A stretch of DNA of 12,751 bases from Prevotellaceae bacterium (GTDB lineage: Bacteria > Bacteroidota > Bacteroidia > Bacteroidales > Bacteroidaceae). Shown one piece after another: positions 7,256 to 12,751 of this stretch. Every line of letters starts with the position of its first letter. Position 1 is the stretch's first letter. Both the position numbers and the translations under genes were made by a program. The DNA lies in assembly GCA_905371275.1 (NCBI GenBank), contig CAJPLH010000043.1, positions 1 through 12,751 on the forward strand. Direction: 5' to 3'. A model generated the notes under the pieces. That model did no database searches. It was given only the letters and a program-made list of their open reading frames with translations, and had not been told where the DNA came from.

Positions 7256-8797
7256 ATGTTTGAAGGACAACCCAGAGGGCTTTTCGCTCTCGCTCTCGCC
7301 AACACTGGCGAACGCTTCGGCTACTACACCATGTTGGCCGTCTTCGTGCTGTTCCTCCAAGAAAACTTTGGATGGAGTGCAGGTCTTGCCGGCACCTACT
7401 ACTCAACATTCTTGATGTTCGTTTACTTCTTGCCATTTATTGGCGGTATCCTTGCCGACAAATTTGGATATGGCAAAATGGTGAAAATCGGCATCAGCGT
7501 CATGTTCCTTGGTTACGTGCTTTTGGCTGTACCCCTCGGCAATGGTGGTGCTGCCGTTGGTGCCGTGATTGGTGCACTTGCACTCATCAGCATCGGCACA
7601 GGCCTTTTCAAAGGCAATCTCCAAGTGATGGTCGGTGACCTCTACGCTTCTCCCGAAATGGCAAGCAAGCGCGACTCGGCTTTCTCTCTCTTCTACATGG
7701 CCATCAACATCGGTGCACTCTTTGCTCCCACTGCTGCCATCAAAATTATGGACTACGCCCAAAAGTCTCTCGGTTTTGAAAAGGCAGATAGCTACCACTT
7801 TGCCTTTGGAGTCGCTTGCATCTCGCTCATCATCTCCATCTTGATCTACTTCGCCACACGCAGCACCTTCCGTCATGTTGAAGGCGGACACACCGCTGTT
7901 GCCGCATCAGACAAGAGCAAGTCTGTTGCCACAGAACCCGAACTGAGCAAGGAAGACACCAAGGCACGTATCGTAGCCCTCTGCCTAGTCTTCGCTGTGG
8001 TGATTTTCTTCTGGATGTCTTTCCACCAAAATGGTTTGACACTTACCTATTTCGCACGCGATTTCGTGGCCACTCAATCTACAGGCATTGAAGCTATGCT
8101 TTTCGATGTAACCAATTTGGTGATGGTTATCGTTGCCATCTACGCTTCTTTTGCAGTGGCACAAAGCAAAACATCAAAAGGACGCATCATCGCCACAGCT
8201 GTCACCCTTCTCTGCGCAGCTGGTATCGTCTATAAAGGACTCACTATGGGTGAGCAAACAGTAGAAGTAAGTGCACCCATTTTCCAACAATTCAACCCCT
8301 GCTTTGTCGTTGGTCTCACTCCAGTGAGCATCGCTATTTTCGGGTGGATGAATAAACGTGGCATCGAACCTTCAGCTCCTCGCAAAATTGCCTATGGTAT
8401 GCTCGTAGCAGCCATTGGTTTCTGCGTTATTCTCGCTGCCTCTATCGGTTTGGAAACACCCGATGCTCAAAAAGCAGCCATCGAAGCTGGGCAACAAGTG
8501 AATCGAGTGAGCCCTCAAATCTTGGTTTATACCTACCTCGTGCTCACTTTTGCTGAGCTTCTCCTTTCACCAATGGGCATCTCCTTTGTGTCAAAGGTGG
8601 CTCCTCCCAAATACAAGGGTACGATAATGGGCGGATGGTTTGTGGCTACTGCCATCGGTAACCTCCTCACCGTCATTCCTGCTATGCTTTGGGGTGCTGT
8701 TCCCCTCACCTACGTTTGGGGTGTGCTCGCTGGTCTTTGCTTGCTCTCCTTCCTCTTCATTTTCTCTCAGATGAAGAAACTCGAAAAGGTGGCATAA
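7256..8797 (+). CDS. POT/PTR2-family MFS transporter, putative di-/tripeptide transporter
   Basis: Major-facilitator membrane protein of the proton-dependent oligopeptide transporter family, 513 residues with about 12-14 hydrophobic segments. The N-terminal POT motif appears as NTGERFGYY at 16-24: E19, R20, Y23 and Y24 are kept, but the first acidic residue of ExxERFxYY is N16. The helix-4 region keeps GTGLFKGN with K119, and FSLFYMAINIGAL at 143-155 is the second PTR2 signature. A hydrophilic linker at about 205-240 separates the two halves. The gene lies 52 bases after uvrA with no terminator between them, so read-through is possible, but function gives no reason to link them. A strong terminator follows at 8845. 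Family is secure; substrate and proton coupling are not. Confidence 0.92.
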   Translation: MFEGQPRGLFALALANTGERFGYYTMLAVFVLFLQENFGWSAGLAGTYYSTFLMFVYFLPFIGGILADKFGYGKMVKIGISVMFLGYVLLAVPLGNGGAAVGAVIGALALISIGTGLFKGNLQVMVGDLYASPEMASKRDSAFSLFYMAINIGALFAPTAAIKIMDYAQKSLGFEKADSYHFAFGVACISLIISILIYFATRSTFRHVEGGHTAVAASDKSKSVATEPELSKEDTKARIVALCLVFAVVIFFWMSFHQNGLTLTYFARDFVATQSTGIEAMLFDVTNLVMVIVAIYASFAVAQSKTSKGRIIATAVTLLCAAGIVYKGLTMGEQTVEVSAPIFQQFNPCFVVGLTPVSIAIFGWMNKRGIEPSAPRKIAYGMLVAAIGFCVILAASIGLETPDAQKAAIEAGQQVNRVSPQILVYTYLVLTFAELLLSPMGISFVSKVAPPKYKGTIMGGWFVATAIGNLLTVIPAMLWGAVPLTYVWGVLAGLCLLSFLFIFSQMKKLEKVA

Positions 8798-8844
8798 TCC
8801 ACACACTCGTTTTAAACACTAGGCACTCCACCTGGTTCTCACTT

Positions 8845-8883
8845 GGTCGCATCGAACTCCCCTTTTCGGTGCGACCTCTTTTT
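8845..8883 (+). terminator. Intrinsic terminator after the POT transporter
   Basis: The 12-bp stem pairs GGTCGCATCGAA (8845-8856) with TTCGGTGCGACC (8865-8876), with one G-T wobble. The loop has eight bases, and TCTTTTT follows at 8877-8883. It lies 48 bases past the stop codon. Confidence 0.85.
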
Positions 8884-8942
8884 GCACCCTTCCTAACACA
8901 TCCCCCTCTAAATATATAAGCATTGAAATGAGGGCAAAGAGT

Positions 8943-8971
8943 GAAAAAATCGCAGAAAACTGCACTTTTTC
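8943..8971 (+). other. Interrupted hairpin, terminator-like
   Basis: Outer arms GAAAAA (8943-8948) and TTTTTC (8966-8971) enclose an inner stem GCAG/CTGC (8952-8955 with 8960-8963) and an AAAA loop, with a small internal loop between them. It may be a second, weaker terminator or part of a structured RNA. No gene ends nearby other than the transporter. Confidence 0.4.
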
Positions 8972-9050
8972 CTTTGAAACACACGCAAAGTGAAAAACTG
9001 ACATTGCAAACTAGATGGATTTCCTGCACAAAGTGTCCAGAGTGGGAAGA

Positions 9051-9365
9051 CTCTCTCTCGCGCACGCGTGTGCGCACGCCTTCCAACAGCGATGTTGTTT
9101 TTTTGCTGTCACAAGTGTCACACTCGGGGGAAAAGTGGGGCGTGAAATTCGTAAAAATTCAAGAGTCAATTGCGCTTTAAAGCATTTTTTTTTCGATAGC
9201 TTGGCCATAGATTTGGGACAAGCAGAAGCAGCTGTCTGTTAAAATTTGCGCAAGGAATGAGCAAGATATTGAACTATAATATTTTACGAAAGAACTGTGA
9301 CACTTGTGACAGCAAAAAGTGTGAAACTCCTGTTATGTGTGCGCATACGCGCACGCGCGAGAGAG
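9051..9365. repeat. Pair of facing inverted-repeat arms (about 70 bases each) around a 173-base core
   Basis: The inner part of each arm is an identical 23-base sequence in opposite orientation: 9100-9122 is the exact complement of 9296-9318, which begins TGTGACACTTGTGACA and then GCAAAAA. The outer parts (9051-9077 and 9339-9365) are also complementary at about 22-23 of 27 positions, each containing a GTGCGC/GCGCAC hairpin and ending in CGAGAGAG or its complement. The spacers inside the arms are 22 and 20 bases and do not match. So two modules keep their order and spacing in both arms, which argues against chance. The core (9123-9295) has no gene. The layout resembles a miniature inverted-repeat element or two facing copies of a regulatory repeat. 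No target-site duplication is evident. Confidence 0.75.
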
Positions 9366-9434
9366 GATTGTTATAGGTATTTTTACAATTCGATTTCCAT
9401 TGTTCCCACACCTTTGCAAAGGGGAAAAATTTCC

Positions 9435-9545
9435 AACCCGTCATTTGAAGAAAAAACGACCCGTCGTTTTATGAAAAGTGACCCGTTGTTTTTTGAAAAG
9501 TGACCCGTCGGTTTATGAAAAGCGACCCGTCGGTTGAAGAGAAGC
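9435..9545. repeat. 22-base tandem repeat, five units
   Basis: Units start at 9435 (23 bases, most diverged), 9458, 9480, 9502 and 9524. Units 2-5 begin GACCCGT and run through a T-rich middle to a GAAAAG-like end, with GACCCGTCGGTT in the last two. There are no spacers between units, so it is not a CRISPR array. The period is constant at 22 bases, about two helical turns, which would place each GACCCGT box on the same face of the DNA. No repeat-binding protein gene is next to it. Confidence 0.85.
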
Positions 9546-9662
9546 GAATACTTAGGTTTTGCAGAGTTTAGTCAAGCAGTAAGGGGAAGCAGCCAATGAA
9601 CAAGGAGAAAACAGAAATAACTTTTCGTTAGGCACTGCGCAAGACCCACGGAATAGTCCCCC

Positions 9663-9699
9663 ATTGGTCATTATACCGTTATAGTGCAATTCGTTATTG
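9663..9699. repeat. Half copy of the dispersed palindromic element
   Basis: The stretch GGTCATTATACCGTTATAG (9666-9684) and the following TGCAATTCGTTATTG match one half of the element seen complete at 11639-11711, when that copy is read on its minus strand, at roughly 31 of 38 positions. The opposite half, with CTTCCTAGGAT and the closing arm, is missing here. Confidence 0.6.
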
Positions 9700-9745
9700 T
9701 TTTGCAGAAAGTTTTGACGAACAGCACCGTAAAAAACACTTAACC

Positions 9746-9777
9746 TTTGTTTTCCTCCAAAAGAATCACTACATTTG
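9746..9777 (+). promoter_or_regulatory. Bacteroidota-type promoter for the DUF1232 gene
   Basis: The -33 box TTTG (9746-9749), a 20-base spacer and the -7 box TACATTTG (9770-9777) match the consensus. A start near 9784 gives a leader of about 100 bases. That leader contains an 8-bp hairpin, ACACTTTT at 9809-9816 with AAAAGTGT at 9825-9832, loop CTGCACTT. Confidence 0.75.
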
Positions 9778-9887
9778 CAGAAATAACTGCGGAAAAATGT
9801 GATTTTCTACACTTTTCTGCACTTAAAAGTGTGATTTCCCCAAATTATAAGCCTAATCAACGATAAACACTCTGAGAATATACACTA

Positions 9888-10247
9888 ATGTACAAGAGCC
9901 TATTTATGGAAGACTACAACAAATATCAAGGAAATTATTCAGAAGGCAGTCTATGGAATACCGTTAAAAAGTGGGCAAGCAAACTTGGAGAAGAAGCCAT
10001 TTACAACATTTGCTTACTTTATTACCTAGCGAAATCACCAGATTTGCCAGCTACGGATAAAATGAAAGTATTAGGCGTGTTAGGCTATCTAATTCTTCCT
10101 GCCGATGTCCTACCAGACATCACTCCAATCGTCGGATTTAGCGATGATTTAGCAGCGATTGTCTTTCTCCTTAAAAACCTATCTAAATATACGACATCGG
10201 AGATTAAAGAAAAGGCTCGAGAAAGAGCAAAAAAATTGCTTCACTAG
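9888..10247 (+). CDS. DUF1232 (YkvA-like) small membrane-associated protein
   Basis: A 119-residue protein of the DUF1232/YkvA family, whose biochemical role is not established. The family core is clear: LPADVLPDITP at 70-80, then GFSDD at 83-87 and a hydrophobic stretch AAIVFLLKNL at 89-98. An earlier hydrophobic segment lies at about 38-48. The C-terminus is basic (KEKARERAKKLLH). The first ATG is at 9888; a second in-frame ATG at 9906 would remove six residues and cannot be excluded, as neither has a Shine-Dalgarno sequence. It has its own promoter at 9746-9777 and stands apart, next to the repeat-rich region on one side and a 196-base gap on the other. Confidence 0.85.
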   Translation: MYKSLFMEDYNKYQGNYSEGSLWNTVKKWASKLGEEAIYNICLLYYLAKSPDLPATDKMKVLGVLGYLILPADVLPDITPIVGFSDDLAAIVFLLKNLSKYTTSEIKEKARERAKKLLH

Positions 10248-10381
10248 ATTATAAACATAGAAGATGGCAAACGAGTGATAGTATGAACTAATGATAGGAG
10301 GAGAAGATGTGTGTGATGATAACTCATTCAAATCTTTGAGGAAAATCAGTCCAAATCTAGGGGCATTTCCCACAAATTGAT

Positions 10382-10389
10382 TAACTTTG
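10382..10389 (+). promoter_or_regulatory. Possible -7 box for the YbjQ-like gene
   Basis: TAACTTTG matches TAnnTTTG exactly and would start transcription near 10396, about 48 bases before the ATG. No TTTG is found at the expected -33 distance, so this is only a half promoter on sequence. Confidence 0.4.
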
Positions 10390-10443
10390 CAAAAGTAGAT
10401 GGGTTCATCACCCTAGGATTTATCACTTCAAAAAAAGAATATT

Positions 10444-10761
10444 ATGCTCACTACAACTACTCCTCAAGTGGACGGCCGTCCCATTCGTCAATATCTAGGC
10501 GTTGTCAGCGCAGAAACAATCATTGGCGCCAACTTTCTCAAAGACTTTTTAGCTAGTCTCACCGACTTCTTCGGAGGCCGTTCCAATACTTACGAAAAGG
10601 TGCTGCGCCAAGGCAAAGACACTGTGATGCAAGAAATGCAGATGGAAGCTACCAAATTGGGCGCAAATGCCATCGTGGGCATTGACATAGACTACAACAC
10701 GATAGGTGGAAATGGTTCGATGCTAATGGTTGTTGGCACGGGCACGGCCGTGGTGCTATAA
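10444..10761 (+). CDS. YbjQ/UPF0145 family protein
   Basis: A 105-residue protein of the YbjQ/UPF0145 family (sometimes called a heavy-metal-binding domain, without firm biochemical proof). The family pattern is visible: GVVSAETIIGANFLKD at about 19-34, then FFGGRSNTYEKVL at about 43-55, and the closing core ATKLGANAIVGIDIDY at about 69-84, ending in a beta-rich tail MLMVVGTGTAVVL. Members form small homo-oligomers of about 100 residues, and the length fits. The ATG at 10444 follows an A-rich leader. A palindromic element begins five bases after the stop codon and may end the transcript. No neighbour suggests a partner. Confidence 0.9.
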   Translation: MLTTTTPQVDGRPIRQYLGVVSAETIIGANFLKDFLASLTDFFGGRSNTYEKVLRQGKDTVMQEMQMEATKLGANAIVGIDIDYNTIGGNGSMLMVVGTGTAVVL

Positions 10762-10766
10762 TCTCC

Positions 10767-10838
10767 AATCGGTCATTAGATCGTTATAGGGCAGATTGTT
10801 ATGAAGAAGACCGCTTCCTAGGATCTAATGACCGATTT
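10767..10838 (+). repeat. Palindromic intergenic element, copy 1 (about 72 bases)
   Basis: Perfect 16-bp inverted arms AATCGGTCATTAGATC (10767-10782) and GATCTAATGACCGATT (10822-10837) enclose a 39-base middle. It starts just past the stop codon of the YbjQ-like gene and is followed by a T-rich run (10841-10854), so it could work as a terminator. It shares its outer parts, including CGTTATAG and CTTCCTAGGAT, with copy 2 read in reverse. Confidence 0.85.
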
Positions 10839-10956
10839 GGGTTTAAGTTTTTTTCCCATCAACACCCCACGGTGCACCACGTGGGGCTGTTGTGCGCGCT
10901 ACTTGCTTGCTGCACGGGCAGAAAGTGAGTATGCTCAACGCGTGTTTGCCGTTTTT

Positions 10957-11634
10957 ATGCTACAATCTCTCTTTAATACAGAACAACTCCTCGAAGCAGG
11001 TTGCGATGAGGCTGGGCGCGGATGCCTAGCCGGAGCTGTGTTTGCCGCGGCTGTGATTCTTCCTCCAGATTATCAAAACGAATGGCTCAACGATTCCAAA
11101 CAACTTTCGGCTAAGAAACGGCAAGAATTGCGGGCTATCATTGAGCGCGATGCGTTGGCATGGTGTGTGGCGCAGGTAGATCCAGAAGAAATAGACCGTA
11201 TCAACATTCTCAACGCGGCAATTTTGGCGATGCACCGCGCACTCGATGGACTGACGCTGCGACCTGAATATATCATTGTCGATGGCAATCGCTTCAAACC
11301 TTATCACGAACCGCAAAAGTTGGAGGAGAAGACGAAGGATAAGGTGAAAAACGACACGAAAAAAACGAATTCAGTCATTCCCCACACTACAATCGTGAAA
11401 GGGGATGGTAAATTTTTGTCGATTGCTGCGGCTTCGATTTTGGCAAAAACCTATCGCGACGACTATATGATGGAGTTGCACGAGCAATATCCGCACTACG
11501 GTTGGAACCGAAATGCAGGCTACCCCACTAAGCAACATCGCGCGGGCATTGCCGAATATGGCACAACTCCTTTTCATCGTATGACTTTCAACCTCTTGGG
11601 CGATAAGGCTCAATTGGAATTGGATTTCCAATAA
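10957..11634 (+). CDS. rnhB: Ribonuclease HII
   Basis: Endonuclease that cuts RNA in RNA-DNA hybrids and at single ribonucleotides in DNA. From the ATG at 10957 it has 225 residues. The DEDD active site is visible: D17 and E18 in CDEAGRG, D109 in VDGNRF and D168 in AKTYRDD. Other family blocks are LNDSKQL at 44-50 and IPHTTIVKGDGK at 141-152. A Lys/Thr/Asp-rich insertion of about 22 residues (about 118-139) separates RFKPY from IPHTT, where I would expect only a short link. The frame is open back to an ATG at 10828, but that start lies inside the palindromic element and would add 43 residues that precede the usual N-terminus. The 10957 start is therefore preferred. A second copy of the element begins just after the stop codon. 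Confidence 0.96.
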   Translation: MLQSLFNTEQLLEAGCDEAGRGCLAGAVFAAAVILPPDYQNEWLNDSKQLSAKKRQELRAIIERDALAWCVAQVDPEEIDRINILNAAILAMHRALDGLTLRPEYIIVDGNRFKPYHEPQKLEEKTKDKVKNDTKKTNSVIPHTTIVKGDGKFLSIAAASILAKTYRDDYMMELHEQYPHYGWNRNAGYPTKQHRAGIAEYGTTPFHRMTFNLLGDKAQLELDFQ

Positions 11635-11638
11635 TCCC

Positions 11639-11711
11639 AAATCGGTCATTATATCCTAGGAAGTTATCTTTTCAATTACGAATCATTCTATAACGGTCTA
11701 ATGACCGATTT
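11639..11711 (-). repeat. Palindromic intergenic element, copy 2 (about 73 bases, inverted relative to copy 1)
   Basis: Perfect 13-bp arms AAATCGGTCATTA (11639-11651) and TAATGACCGATTT (11699-11711). Read on the minus strand it aligns with copy 1: the two outer blocks (about 22 and 25 bases) are nearly identical, while the middle 24 bases differ. It fills nearly all of the 99-base gap between rnhB and priA. Confidence 0.85.
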
Positions 11712-11733
11712 AGGATAACCTCTTCATTTCATT

Positions 11734-12751
11734 ATGGCTCACTACGCAGACATCGTTCTTCCTTTGGCAGTGGCAGGTGCTTACACCTATCGCATTCCTC
11801 CCACTTTGGGCGGCAACTTGGTGGTGGGCTCTCGTGTGGTGGTGCCGTTGGGGAAATCAAAACGCTACACGGGTATTGTGATTCGTCTGCACGAGGGACA
11901 GTCTTCAGTGAGTGACGACAAAATCAAGGATATTGAGGAGCTGGTGGACGAACATCCGCTGCTACTTCCGCACCAAATAGAACTTTGGCGATGGATGGCG
12001 CAGTATTATTTGTGCTTTCCTGGGGAGGTGATGAAGGCTGCGCTTCCTGCTGGACTGAAACTGGAGAGTGAAACGCTCCTTGTGGCTACCGAAGATGCCG
12101 ACCCAGATGATGAGCAACTGACGAAAACGGAACAAGCCCTCCTCCGCGCGCTCTCCAAAGCGCAGAGCTTGCAACAAGTGCGCAAAACGCTTCCTCTCCC
12201 TGGACTGACACGCGCAGCAAAACGCCTCATCGAAAGCGGATGCGTGGAAGTGGAAGAGCGTGTGAGTCAGTCGTTTAAGAACAAAACGACGACTATGCTC
12301 AGACTGGCAGAGGATTATCAGTCGGAGGAAGCTCTCTTGACACTCGACAACCAGTTGAAACGTGCCGAACGTCAGCGCGAAGCTTTATTGGCTTTTCTCG
12401 ATATGGCGGGCATCGACAGTGTAACGGCTTTGAAAAACTTTGCTTTGCTCCAACCTGTGCAGCGACAATTGCTGCAAGAGCGATTGGGGGATTCTACCGC
12501 GGGCATTCCTGCGCTGGTAAAACGTGGGGTGCTGGAAACTTACAATGTGGAGGTGGGGCGACTTAAACTACACAAGGCGCTTCCCGAGGCTTTGCACCAT
12601 CCGCTCAGCGAAGCACAACAAAAGGCGCACGATGAGATTGTGGATTTGTGGAAAAAACAACGCGTGGTGCTGCTCCATGGGGTGACTTCAAGTGGAAAGA
12701 CGGAAGTTTACATCCAGTTGATTAAAGAAACACTTGCACGCGGACAGCAGG
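11734..12751 (+). CDS. priA: PriA, primosomal protein N' (replication restart helicase), 5' part
   Basis: The 3'-to-5' helicase that recognises stalled forks and reloads the replisome. The first 339 codons are in the window; the gene runs off the end. Translation from ATG 11734 starts MAHYADIVLPLAVAGAYTY, the typical beginning of the PriA 3'-DNA-binding domain (about 1-105), with GSRVVVPLGKSKRYTGIV. A winged-helix region follows (about 130-270), and the helicase domain begins with LSEAQQKAHDEI and Walker A GVTSSGKT at 316-323 (K322), followed by EVY. The downstream helicase motifs and zinc-binding part are outside the window. It is 99 bases after rnhB, and palindromic copy 2 lies between them. 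Confidence 0.95.
   Translation, partial: MAHYADIVLPLAVAGAYTYRIPPTLGGNLVVGSRVVVPLGKSKRYTGIVIRLHEGQSSVSDDKIKDIEELVDEHPLLLPHQIELWRWMAQYYLCFPGEVMKAALPAGLKLESETLLVATEDADPDDEQLTKTEQALLRALSKAQSLQQVRKTLPLPGLTRAAKRLIESGCVEVEERVSQSFKNKTTTMLRLAEDYQSEEALLTLDNQLKRAERQREALLAFLDMAGIDSVTALKNFALLQPVQRQLLQERLGDSTAGIPALVKRGVLETYNVEVGRLKLHKALPEALHHPLSEAQQKAHDEIVDLWKKQRVVLLHGVTSSGKTEVYIQLIKETLARGQQ

Larger units (their letters stand above)
8798..9887. other. About 1.1 kb without a credible gene, rich in repeats and hairpins
   Basis: Nothing in the six frames here resembles a known protein or looks like a coding gene. In order the region holds the transporter terminator (8845-8883), a second hairpin (8943-8971), a pair of inverted-repeat arms (9051-9122 and 9296-9365), a poly-T tract after a small palindrome (about 9171-9193), a five-unit 22-base tandem repeat (9435-9545), half of a dispersed palindromic element (9663-9699), and a promoter (9746-9777) for the DUF1232 gene. 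The stretch 9546-9662 shows no structure I can name. It could be the relic of a small mobile element, or hold untranslated RNA; neither is shown. Confidence 0.7.

Noticed and set aside
9411..9422. Perfect 12-base palindrome CCTTTGCAAAGG
   Set aside because: Short, single copy in the window and without context; may be chance.
8941..9503. Short open frames of 60-80 codons on both strands in the gene-poor region
   Set aside because: They resemble no family I know, overlap each other and the inverted repeats, and lack promoters or leaders that favour them.
9435..9545. CRISPR array
   Set aside because: The repeats touch each other with no unique spacers, and no cas gene is in the window.
8798..9887. 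A complete mobile element or defence island
   Set aside because: No transposase, integrase, recombinase or toxin-antitoxin gene can be seen; only repeats remain.
10291..10380. A 29-codon frame (MIGGEDVCDD...) between the DUF1232 and YbjQ-like genes
   Set aside because: Too short to support, no known match, no promoter just upstream, and its end overlaps the region just before the possible -7 box of the next gene.

Overview
The window looks like a chromosomal segment from a member of the Bacteroidota, probably order Bacteroidales (a Prevotella-like organism is my guess, not proven). Three things support this. Several promoters match the Bacteroidota form TTTG-N19/20-TAnnTTTG. One protein carries a type-B sorting (gliding-motility-associated) C-terminal domain. 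The transporter, UvrA and three-domain aminopeptidase P are of the kind usual in this phylum. Start codons follow A/T-rich leaders rather than Shine-Dalgarno sequences.

Layout: 15-1871 is a three-domain Xaa-Pro aminopeptidase. After a repeat-rich 193-base gap comes a membrane acyltransferase (2065-3219), whose end lies inside a perfect bidirectional hairpin terminator shared with a convergent tRNA-Leu(UAG) gene (3231-3312, minus strand). Divergent promoters between the tRNA and the next gene drive the tRNA leftward and a secreted PKD-like/type-B sorting-domain protein (3424-4152) rightward. uvrA (4279-7203) and a POT-family transporter (7256-8797) follow on the plus strand, closed by a strong terminator.

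From 8798 to 9887 there is about 1.1 kb with no credible gene but much structure: a terminator, a second hairpin, a pair of facing inverted-repeat arms with long alternating purine-pyrimidine tracts, a five-unit 22-base tandem repeat, and a half copy of a palindromic repeat. Then come a small DUF1232 protein (9888-10247) with a clear promoter, a YbjQ/UPF0145 protein (10444-10761), RNase HII (rnhB, 10957-11634) and the 5' part of priA (11734 to the window end). Two full copies of an approximately 72-base palindromic element sit in opposite orientations just after the YbjQ-like gene and just after rnhB.

The protein genes are mostly housekeeping: DNA repair (uvrA), removal of RNA from DNA (rnhB), replication restart (priA), and peptide use (aminopeptidase P and the POT transporter). 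I see no obvious multigene defence, biosynthetic or mobile system. The less explained material is the intergenic DNA: at least four kinds of repeat, two of them with conserved arm structure, that look like small non-autonomous or regulatory elements.
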